DNA from: Streptoalloteichus hindustanus
GTDB lineage: Bacteria > Actinomycetota > Actinomycetes > Mycobacteriales > Pseudonocardiaceae
NCBI RefSeq assembly: GCF_900129375.1
Contig: NZ_FQVN01000008.1
Location: 248,001 to 312,000, forward strand
Reading direction: 5' to 3'
Length of the DNA stretch: 64,000 nt
Positions within the stretch are counted from its first letter, which is position 1. Each line of letters opens with the position of its first letter. The notes under the pieces are model-generated. The model was given only the letters and a program-made list of their open reading frames with translations. It had not been told where the DNA came from and did not search any database. The position numbers and the translations under genes are program-made. Below, piece by piece: positions 56,759 to 64,000 of this stretch.

Positions 56759-57352
56759 ATGGAAGGCTGGAAGCGCCACGGGGCGCAGATCGTCGGCGTG
56801 CTCGACCGGCAGGAGGCGGCCCTGGTCCGCGGCATGGTCGGGCAGATCAAGGACATGCTCGACGCCAGGGTGGCTGAGCAGCCCGAGGACGAGCTGGCCG
56901 CGTTGACCGGCATCCGCGCCGGCCACTCCTCCCCGCCGGAGGACCCGATCCTGGCCCGGCTGCTGCCCGACTTCCACCGCGTCGACCTGGACGAGCACGG
57001 CGAGTTGCCGGCCTCGGCCGCCGCGGACATGGACGCGGCGGCGGCGATGCGCTCGCTGCACGAGCCCGAGCTGCTGGACCGCAAGACCGGGGTGGCCGCG
57101 GTGGTGCTGCGGACCTGCCCGCCGGACGGCGGCGTTGCCCGGCTCTCCGAGGAGGAGGCCGAGGCGTGGCTGACGGCGATCAACGACGTGCGGCTGGCGC
57201 TGGGCACCGCGCTGCAGATCTCCGAGGACACCCCGGACGTGCTGCCCGACGACGACCCGCGCGGCCCGCACTTCGGGGTCTACCAGTGGCTGACCTGGGT
57301 GCAGGAGAGCCTGGTCCAGGCGGTGATCGGTGGGGACGAGTTCGCCAGCTGA
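56759..57352 (+). CDS. DUF2017 protein
   Basis: A 197-residue soluble protein, mainly helical and acidic, of the DUF2017 family. The pattern EEEAEAWLTAINDVRLALG and the ending FGVYQWLTWVQESLV are typical. The family always follows clpS in actinobacteria; its function is unknown, and a link to ClpS-Clp proteolysis is suspected from the context. It overlaps the next gene by 23 bases. Confidence 0.9.
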   Translation: MEGWKRHGAQIVGVLDRQEAALVRGMVGQIKDMLDARVAEQPEDELAALTGIRAGHSSPPEDPILARLLPDFHRVDLDEHGELPASAAADMDAAAAMRSLHEPELLDRKTGVAAVVLRTCPPDGGVARLSEEEAEAWLTAINDVRLALGTALQISEDTPDVLPDDDPRGPHFGVYQWLTWVQESLVQAVIGGDEFAS

Positions 57353-58415
57353 GCCGGGTGTCGACGCGCCGGCGGCCGGCCTCGTGCCCGGGCCGCGCAA
57401 CGCGGTGACGGACGTGCCCGGCGTCCTCGTCGGCCACCACCACCGGATCGGCGCCGGCTGGGCGACCGGGGCCACCGCCGTCCTCACCCCGGACGGCGCG
57501 GTGGGCGGCGTCGACGTCCGGGGCGGCGGGCCGGGCACCAGGGAGACCGAGCTGCTCGACCCGTCCCGGCTCGTCCAGCAGGTGCACGGGATCTGCCTGG
57601 CTGGCGGCAGCGCGTACGGGCTGGCGGCGGCCGACGGCGTGATGCGGTGGCTCGCCGAGCGCGGGCACGGCTTCCCCGTCGGCATCGAGCCGCACCAGGT
57701 GGTGCCGATCGTGCCCGGCGCGGTGTTGTTCGACCTGCCGCTCGGCGAGTGGGGCAACCGGCCCGACGCGGCGTTCGGGTACGCCGCCTGCGATGCGGCC
57801 GCGGACGGTCCGGTCGCCCAGGGCTGTGTCGGCGCGGGCGCCGGGGCGACCGCCGGCTCGGTCAAGGGCGGGATCGGCACCGCGAGCGCGGTGCTGCCCG
57901 ACGGGGCCGTCGTCGGGGCGCTGGTCGCGGTGAACGCGCTCGGCGAGGCCGTGGACCGGGACAGCGGCCTGCCGTGGGCGCTCGGGTTGGAGCTGGCCGG
58001 GGAGTTCGGGCTGCGGGCGCCGTCGGCGGCAGAGGTGGCCGACGCCCGGCGCCGGCTGGTCAGCGCCAGGCAGCCGATGAACACGGTGATCGGGGTGGTC
58101 GCGACCGACGTCGCCCTGACCAAGGCGGAGTGCCGGCGGGTCGCCGTGGTCGCCCAGGACGGGCTGGCCAGGGCGCTGCGCCCGGCGCACTCGGTGTTCG
58201 ACGGGGACACGCTGTTCGCGTTGTCGACCGGCCGGCGCGAGCTGGGCAGCGGTGCCGACGTGTACGCGGTGGCGAGCCGGGCCGGCGCGCTCGACGCCGT
58301 CGGCGCGGCCGCGGCGGACGCGGTGTCCAGGGCCGTGGTCCACGGGGTGCTCGCCGCGACGTCCCTCGGCGGCGTGCCCGCCTACCGCGACGTCTACCCC
58401 TCCGCGCTGGGCTAG
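57330..58415 (+). CDS. P1-family (DmpA-like) peptidase
   Basis: A 361-residue protein of the DmpA/L-aminopeptidase family, autoprocessed Ntn-type hydrolases. The start NAVTDVPGVLVGHHH and the glycine-rich GGPGTRETELLDP are the family opening. The cleavage site and nucleophile are suggested by QPMNTVIGVVATD. The substrate is unknown. The GTG start lies inside the end of the DUF2017 gene, so the two are co-translated. Confidence 0.9.
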   Translation: MGTSSPAEPGVDAPAAGLVPGPRNAVTDVPGVLVGHHHRIGAGWATGATAVLTPDGAVGGVDVRGGGPGTRETELLDPSRLVQQVHGICLAGGSAYGLAAADGVMRWLAERGHGFPVGIEPHQVVPIVPGAVLFDLPLGEWGNRPDAAFGYAACDAAADGPVAQGCVGAGAGATAGSVKGGIGTASAVLPDGAVVGALVAVNALGEAVDRDSGLPWALGLELAGEFGLRAPSAAEVADARRRLVSARQPMNTVIGVVATDVALTKAECRRVAVVAQDGLARALRPAHSVFDGDTLFALSTGRRELGSGADVYAVASRAGALDAVGAAAADAVSRAVVHGVLAATSLGGVPAYRDVYPSALG

Positions 58416-58598
58416 CGCCGCCGCTCGGGGCGGGCGCGCGATCCGATCAGCCGCGCGGACAACTCAGGCGCGCGGCCCGGTCAGAGGTGGCGACACCGGG
58501 ACGCGGCCGAACGGGTGTGCGCCCGGCCCCCGGACGGAGCCCGGCGGTCGCTCAGTGCGAGTTCTCACACCGTAGGACGGCTTCCGTTGGCCCGTAGG

Positions 58599-59063
58599 AT
58601 GGGGCACGTGCTGGTGATCCGACGCGATCTGGTGGACGCGATGGTGGCGCACGCCCGTCGCGACCACCCGGACGAGGCGTGCGGTGTGATCGCCGGGCCG
58701 GAGGGGTCGGACCGCCCGGAGCGGTTCGTCCCGATGACCAACGCCGAGCGCTCGCCGACCTTCTACCGGTTCGACTCGATGGAGCAGCTCAGGGTGTGGC
58801 GGGAGATGGACCGGGCCGGCGAGGCGCCGGTGGTCATCTACCACTCGCACACCGCGACCGAGGCCTACCCGTCCCGCACCGACGTCTCGTACGCCTCGGA
58901 GCCGGACGCGCACTACGTGCTCGTCTCCACGCGCGACCCGCACGAGCAGGAGCTGCGCTCGTACCGGATCGTCGACGGCGTGGTCACCGAGGAGCCCGTC
59001 GAGGTCGTCGAGTCGTACATGTTCGCCCACACGGGCGCCGACGACGTTCCCGACTGTCGCTGA
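58599..59063 (+). CDS. mec: JAMM-type peptidase Mec, CysO-processing
   Basis: A 154-residue MPN/JAMM metalloprotease. The zinc motif is HSHTATEAYPSRTD (His-x-His ... Ser-x-x-Asp) with the upstream Glu in DEACGVIAG. In Mycobacterium, Mec cleaves the cysteine adduct from the carrier CysO. Here mec, cysO and cysM are adjacent in this order, so they form the CysO-dependent cysteine pathway. ATG at 58599, GTG at 58608 also possible. Confidence 0.94.
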   Translation: MGHVLVIRRDLVDAMVAHARRDHPDEACGVIAGPEGSDRPERFVPMTNAERSPTFYRFDSMEQLRVWREMDRAGEAPVVIYHSHTATEAYPSRTDVSYASEPDAHYVLVSTRDPHEQELRSYRIVDGVVTEEPVEVVESYMFAHTGADDVPDCR

Positions 59064-59151
59064 AACCCGCGCGCGTGGCGGCCCCGCCGAAGGCGTCGGC
59101 CCCCGCGCGCCCTTCGGCGTTGGTTTCCACTGTGGACAGGAGGTTCCACCC

Positions 59152-59430
59152 ATGGCCGTGACCGTCTCGATCCCCACCATCCTGCGCAACCTGACCGGTG
59201 GGCAGAAGTCCGTCGAGGCGGCGGGCGGCACGCTCGCCGAGGTCATCGACGACCTGGAGAGCCGGCACGCCGGCCTGAAGGGCAAGCTGGTCAAGGACGG
59301 CAGCCTGCACCGCTTCGTCAACGTCTACGTCAACGACGAGGACGTGCGGTTCCAGGGCGGCCTTGAGGCGAAGGTCGCCGAGGGCGCCGACGTGACGATC
59401 CTGCCGGCCGTGGCCGGCGGCATGCGCTGA
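59152..59430 (+). CDS. cysO: Sulfur-carrier protein CysO with Met-Arg extension
   Basis: A 92-residue MoaD/ThiS-family carrier (VTVSIPTILRNLTGGQKSV; VNDEDVRF; VTILPAVAGG). The functional diglycine is Gly89-Gly90, but two more residues, Met91-Arg92, follow before the stop. CysO of M. tuberculosis ends at the diglycine. The extra dipeptide would have to be removed before thiocarboxylation; the neighbouring JAMM peptidase is well placed to do so. Confidence 0.95.
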   Translation: MAVTVSIPTILRNLTGGQKSVEAAGGTLAEVIDDLESRHAGLKGKLVKDGSLHRFVNVYVNDEDVRFQGGLEAKVAEGADVTILPAVAGGMR

Positions 59431-60402
<972 letters not shown>

Positions 60403-60438
60403 CCGGCCCTCCCCGGCCGGGGATGCCGAAGTGGGACT

Positions 60439-60475
60439 GAGCCCCTGACGCGTGTGCCCCGCGCGCCAGGGGCTC
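60439..60475 (+). terminator. Hairpin after cysM
   Basis: A 9-bp stem (60439-60447 with 60467-60475) with an inner CGCG pair, 36 bases after the cysM stop. No U-run; moderate support. Confidence 0.55.
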
Positions 60476-60600
60476 CTCCGCGTTGGCAGCGGATCTCGGT
60501 CCTGGTCGATCCCCGGTCCCGGTCGAACCCGCGGCCCGGTCGGATCGGGGTCAGTGCCCTTCCGGCATCGCCGGCGGAGTGGGCGCGGACGGCCCGGCGG

Positions 60601-61473
60601 TCAGCCGGGGAAGGCCGGGGCGGCCACCCCGTTGCCGGCGTCGGGCAGCACGAGCAGCGAGCCGGCCAGCTCCTGCCCGGCCAGCGCGGACGCGTCGAGC
60701 CCGGCGCGGACCGTGGTGACGTAGAGATCGGTGAGGCCGTCGCCGCCGAAGCAGCACGCCGAGGGGCGGGTGACCGGCAGGTCGACGTGGCGGTCCAGCC
60801 GCCCGTCCGGCGTGTAGCGGCGGACCGCGCCGCCGTCCCACAGCGCGACCCACACGCAGTCGTCGGAGTCCACGCAGACGCCGGCCGGGAAGCCGGCCTC
60901 GGGCTCCACCTCGCACAGGGTGCGGCGGTCGGTCGCCCGCCCGGTGGCCGGGTCGAAGTCGAGCACGTCGATCCGGCGGGACGGGGAGTCGACGAACACC
61001 ATCCGCCGGCCGTCGGGCCGCCACGCCACGCCCCCGCCCAGGGCCACGTCGTCCAGCACGACCCGCGCGGCGCCGTCCGGCTCCACGCAGGTCAGCCAGC
61101 CGCCGCCGGGCTCGCCGCGGTAGCGGAGCGTGCCGGCCCACAGCCGCCCGGTCGGGTCGATGCCGGCGTCCCCGCCGCGCATGCCCTCCCTGGCCCAGTA
61201 GACGAGCCAGCGCCGGGCGCCGTCCCGGTCCACCAGGGCCACGCCGTCCCGCAGGTTGAGCACCAGTCCGCCGGCGGCGCGGGGTTTGGCGGCGCCCACG
61301 TGTTGCGGGACGTCGAGCACGGCGTCCTCGTCCGGTCCGGGGGTGAACCGGTGCACCCGGCTCCCCAGCACGTCCACCCACAGCAGCGAGGAGTACGTGG
61401 CATCCCAGGTCGGGTTACCGCCGAGTTCGGCCTCAGCGCGCACCGCGACCTCGGTCGACCGATGATCACCCAT
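60601..61473 (-). CDS. SMP-30/gluconolactonase-family protein
   Basis: A 290-residue six-bladed beta-propeller of the SMP-30 family. The metal ligands fit Glu15 in RAEAELGGNPTW, Asn in the AGIDPTGRLWAGT region and Asp in FPAGVCVDSDDCVWVALW. Members are lactonases that need Ca or Zn. The natural lactone is unknown. It is convergent with cysM and divergent from the rhomboid gene. Confidence 0.9.
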   Translation of the reverse strand: MGDHRSTEVAVRAEAELGGNPTWDATYSSLLWVDVLGSRVHRFTPGPDEDAVLDVPQHVGAAKPRAAGGLVLNLRDGVALVDRDGARRWLVYWAREGMRGGDAGIDPTGRLWAGTLRYRGEPGGGWLTCVEPDGAARVVLDDVALGGGVAWRPDGRRMVFVDSPSRRIDVLDFDPATGRATDRRTLCEVEPEAGFPAGVCVDSDDCVWVALWDGGAVRRYTPDGRLDRHVDLPVTRPSACCFGGDGLTDLYVTTVRAGLDASALAGQELAGSLLVLPDAGNGVAAPAFPG

Positions 61474-61542
61474 GCGGGGCACCCTATTCGAGCGAGAACT
61501 CAGGGTCATTCCCGATCCCCGCGGGGCGCGCCGGTCCGTAGC

Positions 61543-62178
61543 GTGACGGGCGTGGACCCGACGCCCGTGCCCGCGCGCCCGACGACGAACCGCGTGCTCC
61601 CGCCGCGGCCGAAACAGGCCGCGGTCCTGGTGCTCGCGTGGACCGCGCTGCTCTACCTGATCGAGTTCGTCGACGTCGTGGGCTTCCGCGGCCGGCTCGA
61701 CCAGTGGGGCGGCATCCGGCCGCTGGAGGTGTCCGGGCTCGACGGCGTGCTGTTCGCGCCGTTGCTGCACGCCAACTGGGAGCACCTGGCCGCCAACACC
61801 CTGCCGTTCCTGGTGCTGGGCTTCCTCGCGATGTCCGGCGGCCTCGGCCAGTTCGTCGCGGTCACCGCGGTGATCTGGCTGGTCGGCGGCCTGGGGACCT
61901 GGCTGGCCGGCGGCTCTGGCCTGCACGTCGGCGCGTCCGGCCTGATCTTCGGCTGGCTCGCCTTCCTGCTGGTGCGCGGCTTCTTCGCGCGCAGCTTCGC
62001 GCAGATCCTGCTCGCGGTGGCCCTGTTCCTCTACTACGGCTCCCTGCTGTGGGGCGTGCTGCCCACCACGAGCGGGATCTCCTGGCAGGGACACCTGTTC
62101 GGCGCGCTCGGCGGGCTCCTCGCCGCGTGGCTGGCGGTGAGGGCCGATCGGAGTAGGCGGCCAGTCACGCGCGGGTAG
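61543..62178 (+). CDS. Rhomboid-family intramembrane protease
   Basis: A 211-residue membrane protein with about six helices. The catalytic Ser is in [11 protein letters not shown] (GxSG), and the catalytic His is in [22 protein letters not shown] supplies the conserved His and Asn of helix 2. It cleaves membrane proteins within the lipid bilayer; the substrate is unknown. GTG at 61543 or 61552 is the start. It precedes murI by 10 bases in an operon. Confidence 0.92.
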   Translation: MTGVDPTPVPARPTTNRVLPPRPKQAAVLVLAWTALLYLIEFVDVVGFRGRLDQWGGIRPLEVSGLDGVLFAPLLHANWEHLAANTLPFLVLGFLAMSGGLGQFVAVTAVIWLVGGLGTWLAGGSGLHVGASGLIFGWLAFLLVRGFFARSFAQILLAVALFLYYGSLLWGVLPTTSGISWQGHLFGALGGLLAAWLAVRADRSRRPVTRG

Positions 62179-62188
62179 TGTCGGGGTC

Positions 62189-63073
62189 GTGACGCCCAAC
62201 CCCAACGCCCCCATCGGCATCTTCGACTCAGGGGTGGGCGGTCTCACCGTCGCCCGCGCGATCGCGGACCAGATGCCCGGCGAACGCCTGCGGTACGTGG
62301 GCGACACCGCCAACAGCCCGTACGGCCCGAAGAGCATCGCCGAGGTGCGGCGCAGCGCGTTGGCGGTCGCCGACACGTTGGTGGCCAGCGGGGTGAAGAT
62401 GCTGGTCATCGCGTGCAACACCGCGTCGGCGGCGTGCCTGCAGGACGCCAGGGAGCGTTACGACGTCCCGGTCGTGGAGGTCGTGCGCCCCGCGGTGCGC
62501 CGGGCCGTGGCCACCACCCGCAACGGGCGGATCGGCGTGATCGGAACGGTGGGCACCGTGCGCTCCCGCGCCTACGAGGACGCCTTCGCCGCGGCCAGGG
62601 ACATCGAGGTCACCAGCGTGGCGTGCCCGCGGTTCGCGGAGTTCGTCGAGCGCGGCATCACCTCGGGCCGGCAGGTGCTCGGCCTGGCCCAGGGCTACCT
62701 GGAGCCGCTGCACCGGGCCGACGTGGACACCGTGATCCTCGGCTGCACGCACTACCCGATGCTGACCGGAGTGCTGCAGGTCGTCCTCGGCCCGGGCGTG
62801 ACGTTGGTGTCCAGCGCCGAGGAGACGGCCAAGGACGTGTTCCGGCTGCTGGTCGAGCACGACATGCTCGCGGACAGCGGCGGGAACGGCGAGAACGGCG
62901 AGAACGGGGAGAACGGCACGGGTGAGCCGGCCGCCCCGGCGCACGAGTTCACCTCGACCGGCCCGGCCGAGCCGTTCGTCCGGCTGGCGCGGCGGTTCCT
63001 CGGCCCGGAGCTGCTGTCTGTGACGAGTGGCACAGACGGGGTGGTGCCCGTCATGCCACCCTCGCCCGTGTGA
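62189..63073 (+). CDS. murI: Glutamate racemase
   Basis: A 294-residue MurI. The two catalytic cysteines are Cys76 (ACNTASA) and Cys186 (LGCTHYPML), and the start has [10 protein letters not shown]. It supplies D-glutamate for peptidoglycan. Near residue 230 there is an odd insertion of repeated Gly-Glu-Asn triplets coded by a 9-base repeat. The stop overlaps the start of the next gene by GTGA. Confidence 0.96.
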   Translation: MTPNPNAPIGIFDSGVGGLTVARAIADQMPGERLRYVGDTANSPYGPKSIAEVRRSALAVADTLVASGVKMLVIACNTASAACLQDARERYDVPVVEVVRPAVRRAVATTRNGRIGVIGTVGTVRSRAYEDAFAAARDIEVTSVACPRFAEFVERGITSGRQVLGLAQGYLEPLHRADVDTVILGCTHYPMLTGVLQVVLGPGVTLVSSAEETAKDVFRLLVEHDMLADSGGNGENGENGENGTGEPAAPAHEFTSTGPAEPFVRLARRFLGPELLSVTSGTDGVVPVMPPSPV

Positions 63074-63849
63074 TCCTCACCATTCTCGGCTGTTCGGGCA
63101 GCGTGCCGGGGCCAGGGGGCCCGGCCTCGGGCTACCTGGTGCGGGCGGGCGCGACCCGGCTGGTCCTCGACTTCGGCAACGGCGTGCTGTCGGCGCTGTC
63201 GGCGCACTGCGACCCGCTGTCGCTCGACGCGGCCCTGTTGTCGCACCTGCACCCCGACCACTGCGCCGACATGACCGCGCTCGCGGTGCTGCGCCGCTAC
63301 GGCCCCCCGCCCCGCCCCGACGCGCCACTGCCGGTGCACGCGCCGAGCGAGGCGGCGTCGCGGCTCGCGGCGGCCTACGCGCCGAGCGCGGCCGAACTCG
63401 CCGAGACCGACCTGTCGGACGTGTTCGCCTTCCACCCGCTCACCCCCACGACGGTGCGGATCGGGGAGTGCTCCGTGACCGCCGCGCGGGTCAACCACCC
63501 CTGTGAGGCCTTCGGCTTCCGCGTCGAGCACGAGGGCGCGGTGCTCGCCTACACGGGGGACACCGCGGCGTGCGACGCCGTGGTCGAGCTGGCGCGGGGC
63601 GCGGACGTCCTGCTGTCCGAGGCGACCTGGCCCGACCTGCCGGACCTGCCCCGCGACCTGCACCTGTCCGGCCGGGAGGCCGGCGAGCTGGCCGCGGCGG
63701 CTGGCGTGCGGAAGCTGGTGCTCACCCACATCGCGCCCTGGTACGACGCGCACGCGGTGCTGGCCGAGGCCAGGGCGGCCTTCGCCGGCCCGGTCGAGCT
63801 GGCGGCGCCGGGCGCCGAGCACCACGTCGGGCCGGCCACCTCGGCCTGA
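63070..63849 (+). CDS. MBL-fold metallo-hydrolase
   Basis: A 259-residue metallo-beta-lactamase-fold hydrolase of the RNase Z-like/phosphodiesterase branch. The first metal motif is [10 protein letters not shown], the second is VNHPCEAF, then YTGDTAACD and the C-terminal TH in VLTHIAPW. It lies between murI and, in most actinobacteria, rph, and is expected to be a nucleotide or RNA phosphodiesterase; the true substrate is unknown. It is translationally coupled to murI. Confidence 0.92.
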   Translation: MILTILGCSGSVPGPGGPASGYLVRAGATRLVLDFGNGVLSALSAHCDPLSLDAALLSHLHPDHCADMTALAVLRRYGPPPRPDAPLPVHAPSEAASRLAAAYAPSAAELAETDLSDVFAFHPLTPTTVRIGECSVTAARVNHPCEAFGFRVEHEGAVLAYTGDTAACDAVVELARGADVLLSEATWPDLPDLPRDLHLSGREAGELAAAAGVRKLVLTHIAPWYDAHAVLAEARAAFAGPVELAAPGAEHHVGPATSA

Positions 63850-63887
63850 GGCAGCCTGAGGCAGCGTGAGGCGGCTGTTCCGAGGGC

Positions 63888-64000
63888 TCAGGGGCCGGTG
63901 CCCTGCCACACGGCGACCGAACCCGAATGACCGACCCGGACCACCTGGACGGTGGTGGCCAGGGCCATGACGACGACCAGCGCGGTCGACGCCACGGCGA
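63888..64000 (-). CDS. 3' end of a DUF2231-type membrane protein (partial)
   Basis: On the minus strand a frame with no start in the window ends at 63888. It reads VVVMALATTVQVVRVGHSGS, then SVAVW and a stop. A membrane helix followed by RVGHSG and VW at the very end is the usual C-terminus of DUF2231 proteins. Only about 37 codons are visible. It is convergent with the MBL gene. Confidence 0.6.
   Translation of the reverse strand, partial: AVASTALVVVMALATTVQVVRVGHSGSVAVWQGTGP

Overview
The window is very GC-rich DNA from a filamentous actinomycete, most likely of the Pseudonocardiaceae (Saccharothrix / Streptoalloteichus type). The supports are the strong third-position G/C bias, the many GTG starts, rare TTA codons confined to a biosynthetic cluster, and a housekeeping block (ctaD, serB, pncAB, clpS, mec-cysO-cysM, rhomboid, murI) arranged as is usual in Actinobacteria.

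Layout. 1-6.4 kb: tandem LysR regulators, a secreted S1 protease, a VIT-family transporter, a MauE/DsbA-like membrane redox pair and a phenylacetate-CoA-ligase-like enzyme. 6.5-6.9 kb: two identical tRNA-Ala(GGC) genes in tandem. 7.2-41.9 kb: an aminoglycoside biosynthetic gene cluster. 41.9-64 kb: regulators, copper/redox-type small proteins, cytochrome oxidase subunit I and conserved housekeeping genes.

The cluster. Three adjacent genes make 2-deoxystreptamine: the 2-deoxy-scyllo-inosose synthase (20.4-21.6 kb), its glutamine-dependent aminotransferase (19.1-20.4 kb) and the zinc dehydrogenase (18.0-19.0 kb). A GT4 glycosyltransferase of the KanF/NeoM type (21.6-23.0 kb) and a PIG-L deacetylase (41.1-41.9 kb) would then give paromamine. 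A radical SAM enzyme with the noncanonical CX3CX3C motif known from AprD4 (11.0-12.3 kb) points to C3' deoxygenation to lividamine. A GMC flavoenzyme like AprQ (12.4-13.9 kb) would oxidise C6'. A creatininase-family hydrolase like AprP, an APH-type kinase in the position of AprU, a secreted alkaline phosphatase like AprZ and the 16S rRNA A1408 methyltransferase KamB complete a set that I know only from the apramycin pathway. A StrV/StrW-like heterodimeric ABC exporter lies next to the kinase. No class-III 6'-aminotransferase is present, which fits a pathway where the C6' aldehyde is extended by carbon-carbon bond formation rather than aminated.

The parts that are not explained by textbook 2-DOS chemistry are the most interesting. 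They are a PseB-like UDP-GlcNAc dehydratase coupled to the AprP-like gene, a PseG-like protein, an RfaE-type nucleotidylyltransferase, a beta-phosphoglucomutase-like HAD protein, a PrmC-like methyltransferase that has lost its NPPY motif, a toroid-fold protein coupled to a pentapeptide-repeat protein, and a GH65 phosphorylase. I propose that these build the eight-carbon octodialdose from a GlcNAc-derived two-carbon amino unit, N-methylate it, and attach an (amino)glucose through a trehalose-type bond made by the GH65 enzyme. These assignments are inference.

Control. I see no cluster-specific activator gene between 7.2 and 41.9 kb. The radical SAM gene and the deacetylase gene each carry one TTA leucine codon near the 5' end, so bldA-type tRNA control is likely. 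The cluster is read outward from two long non-coding divergent regions (13.9-15.1 kb and 26.3-27.1 kb).
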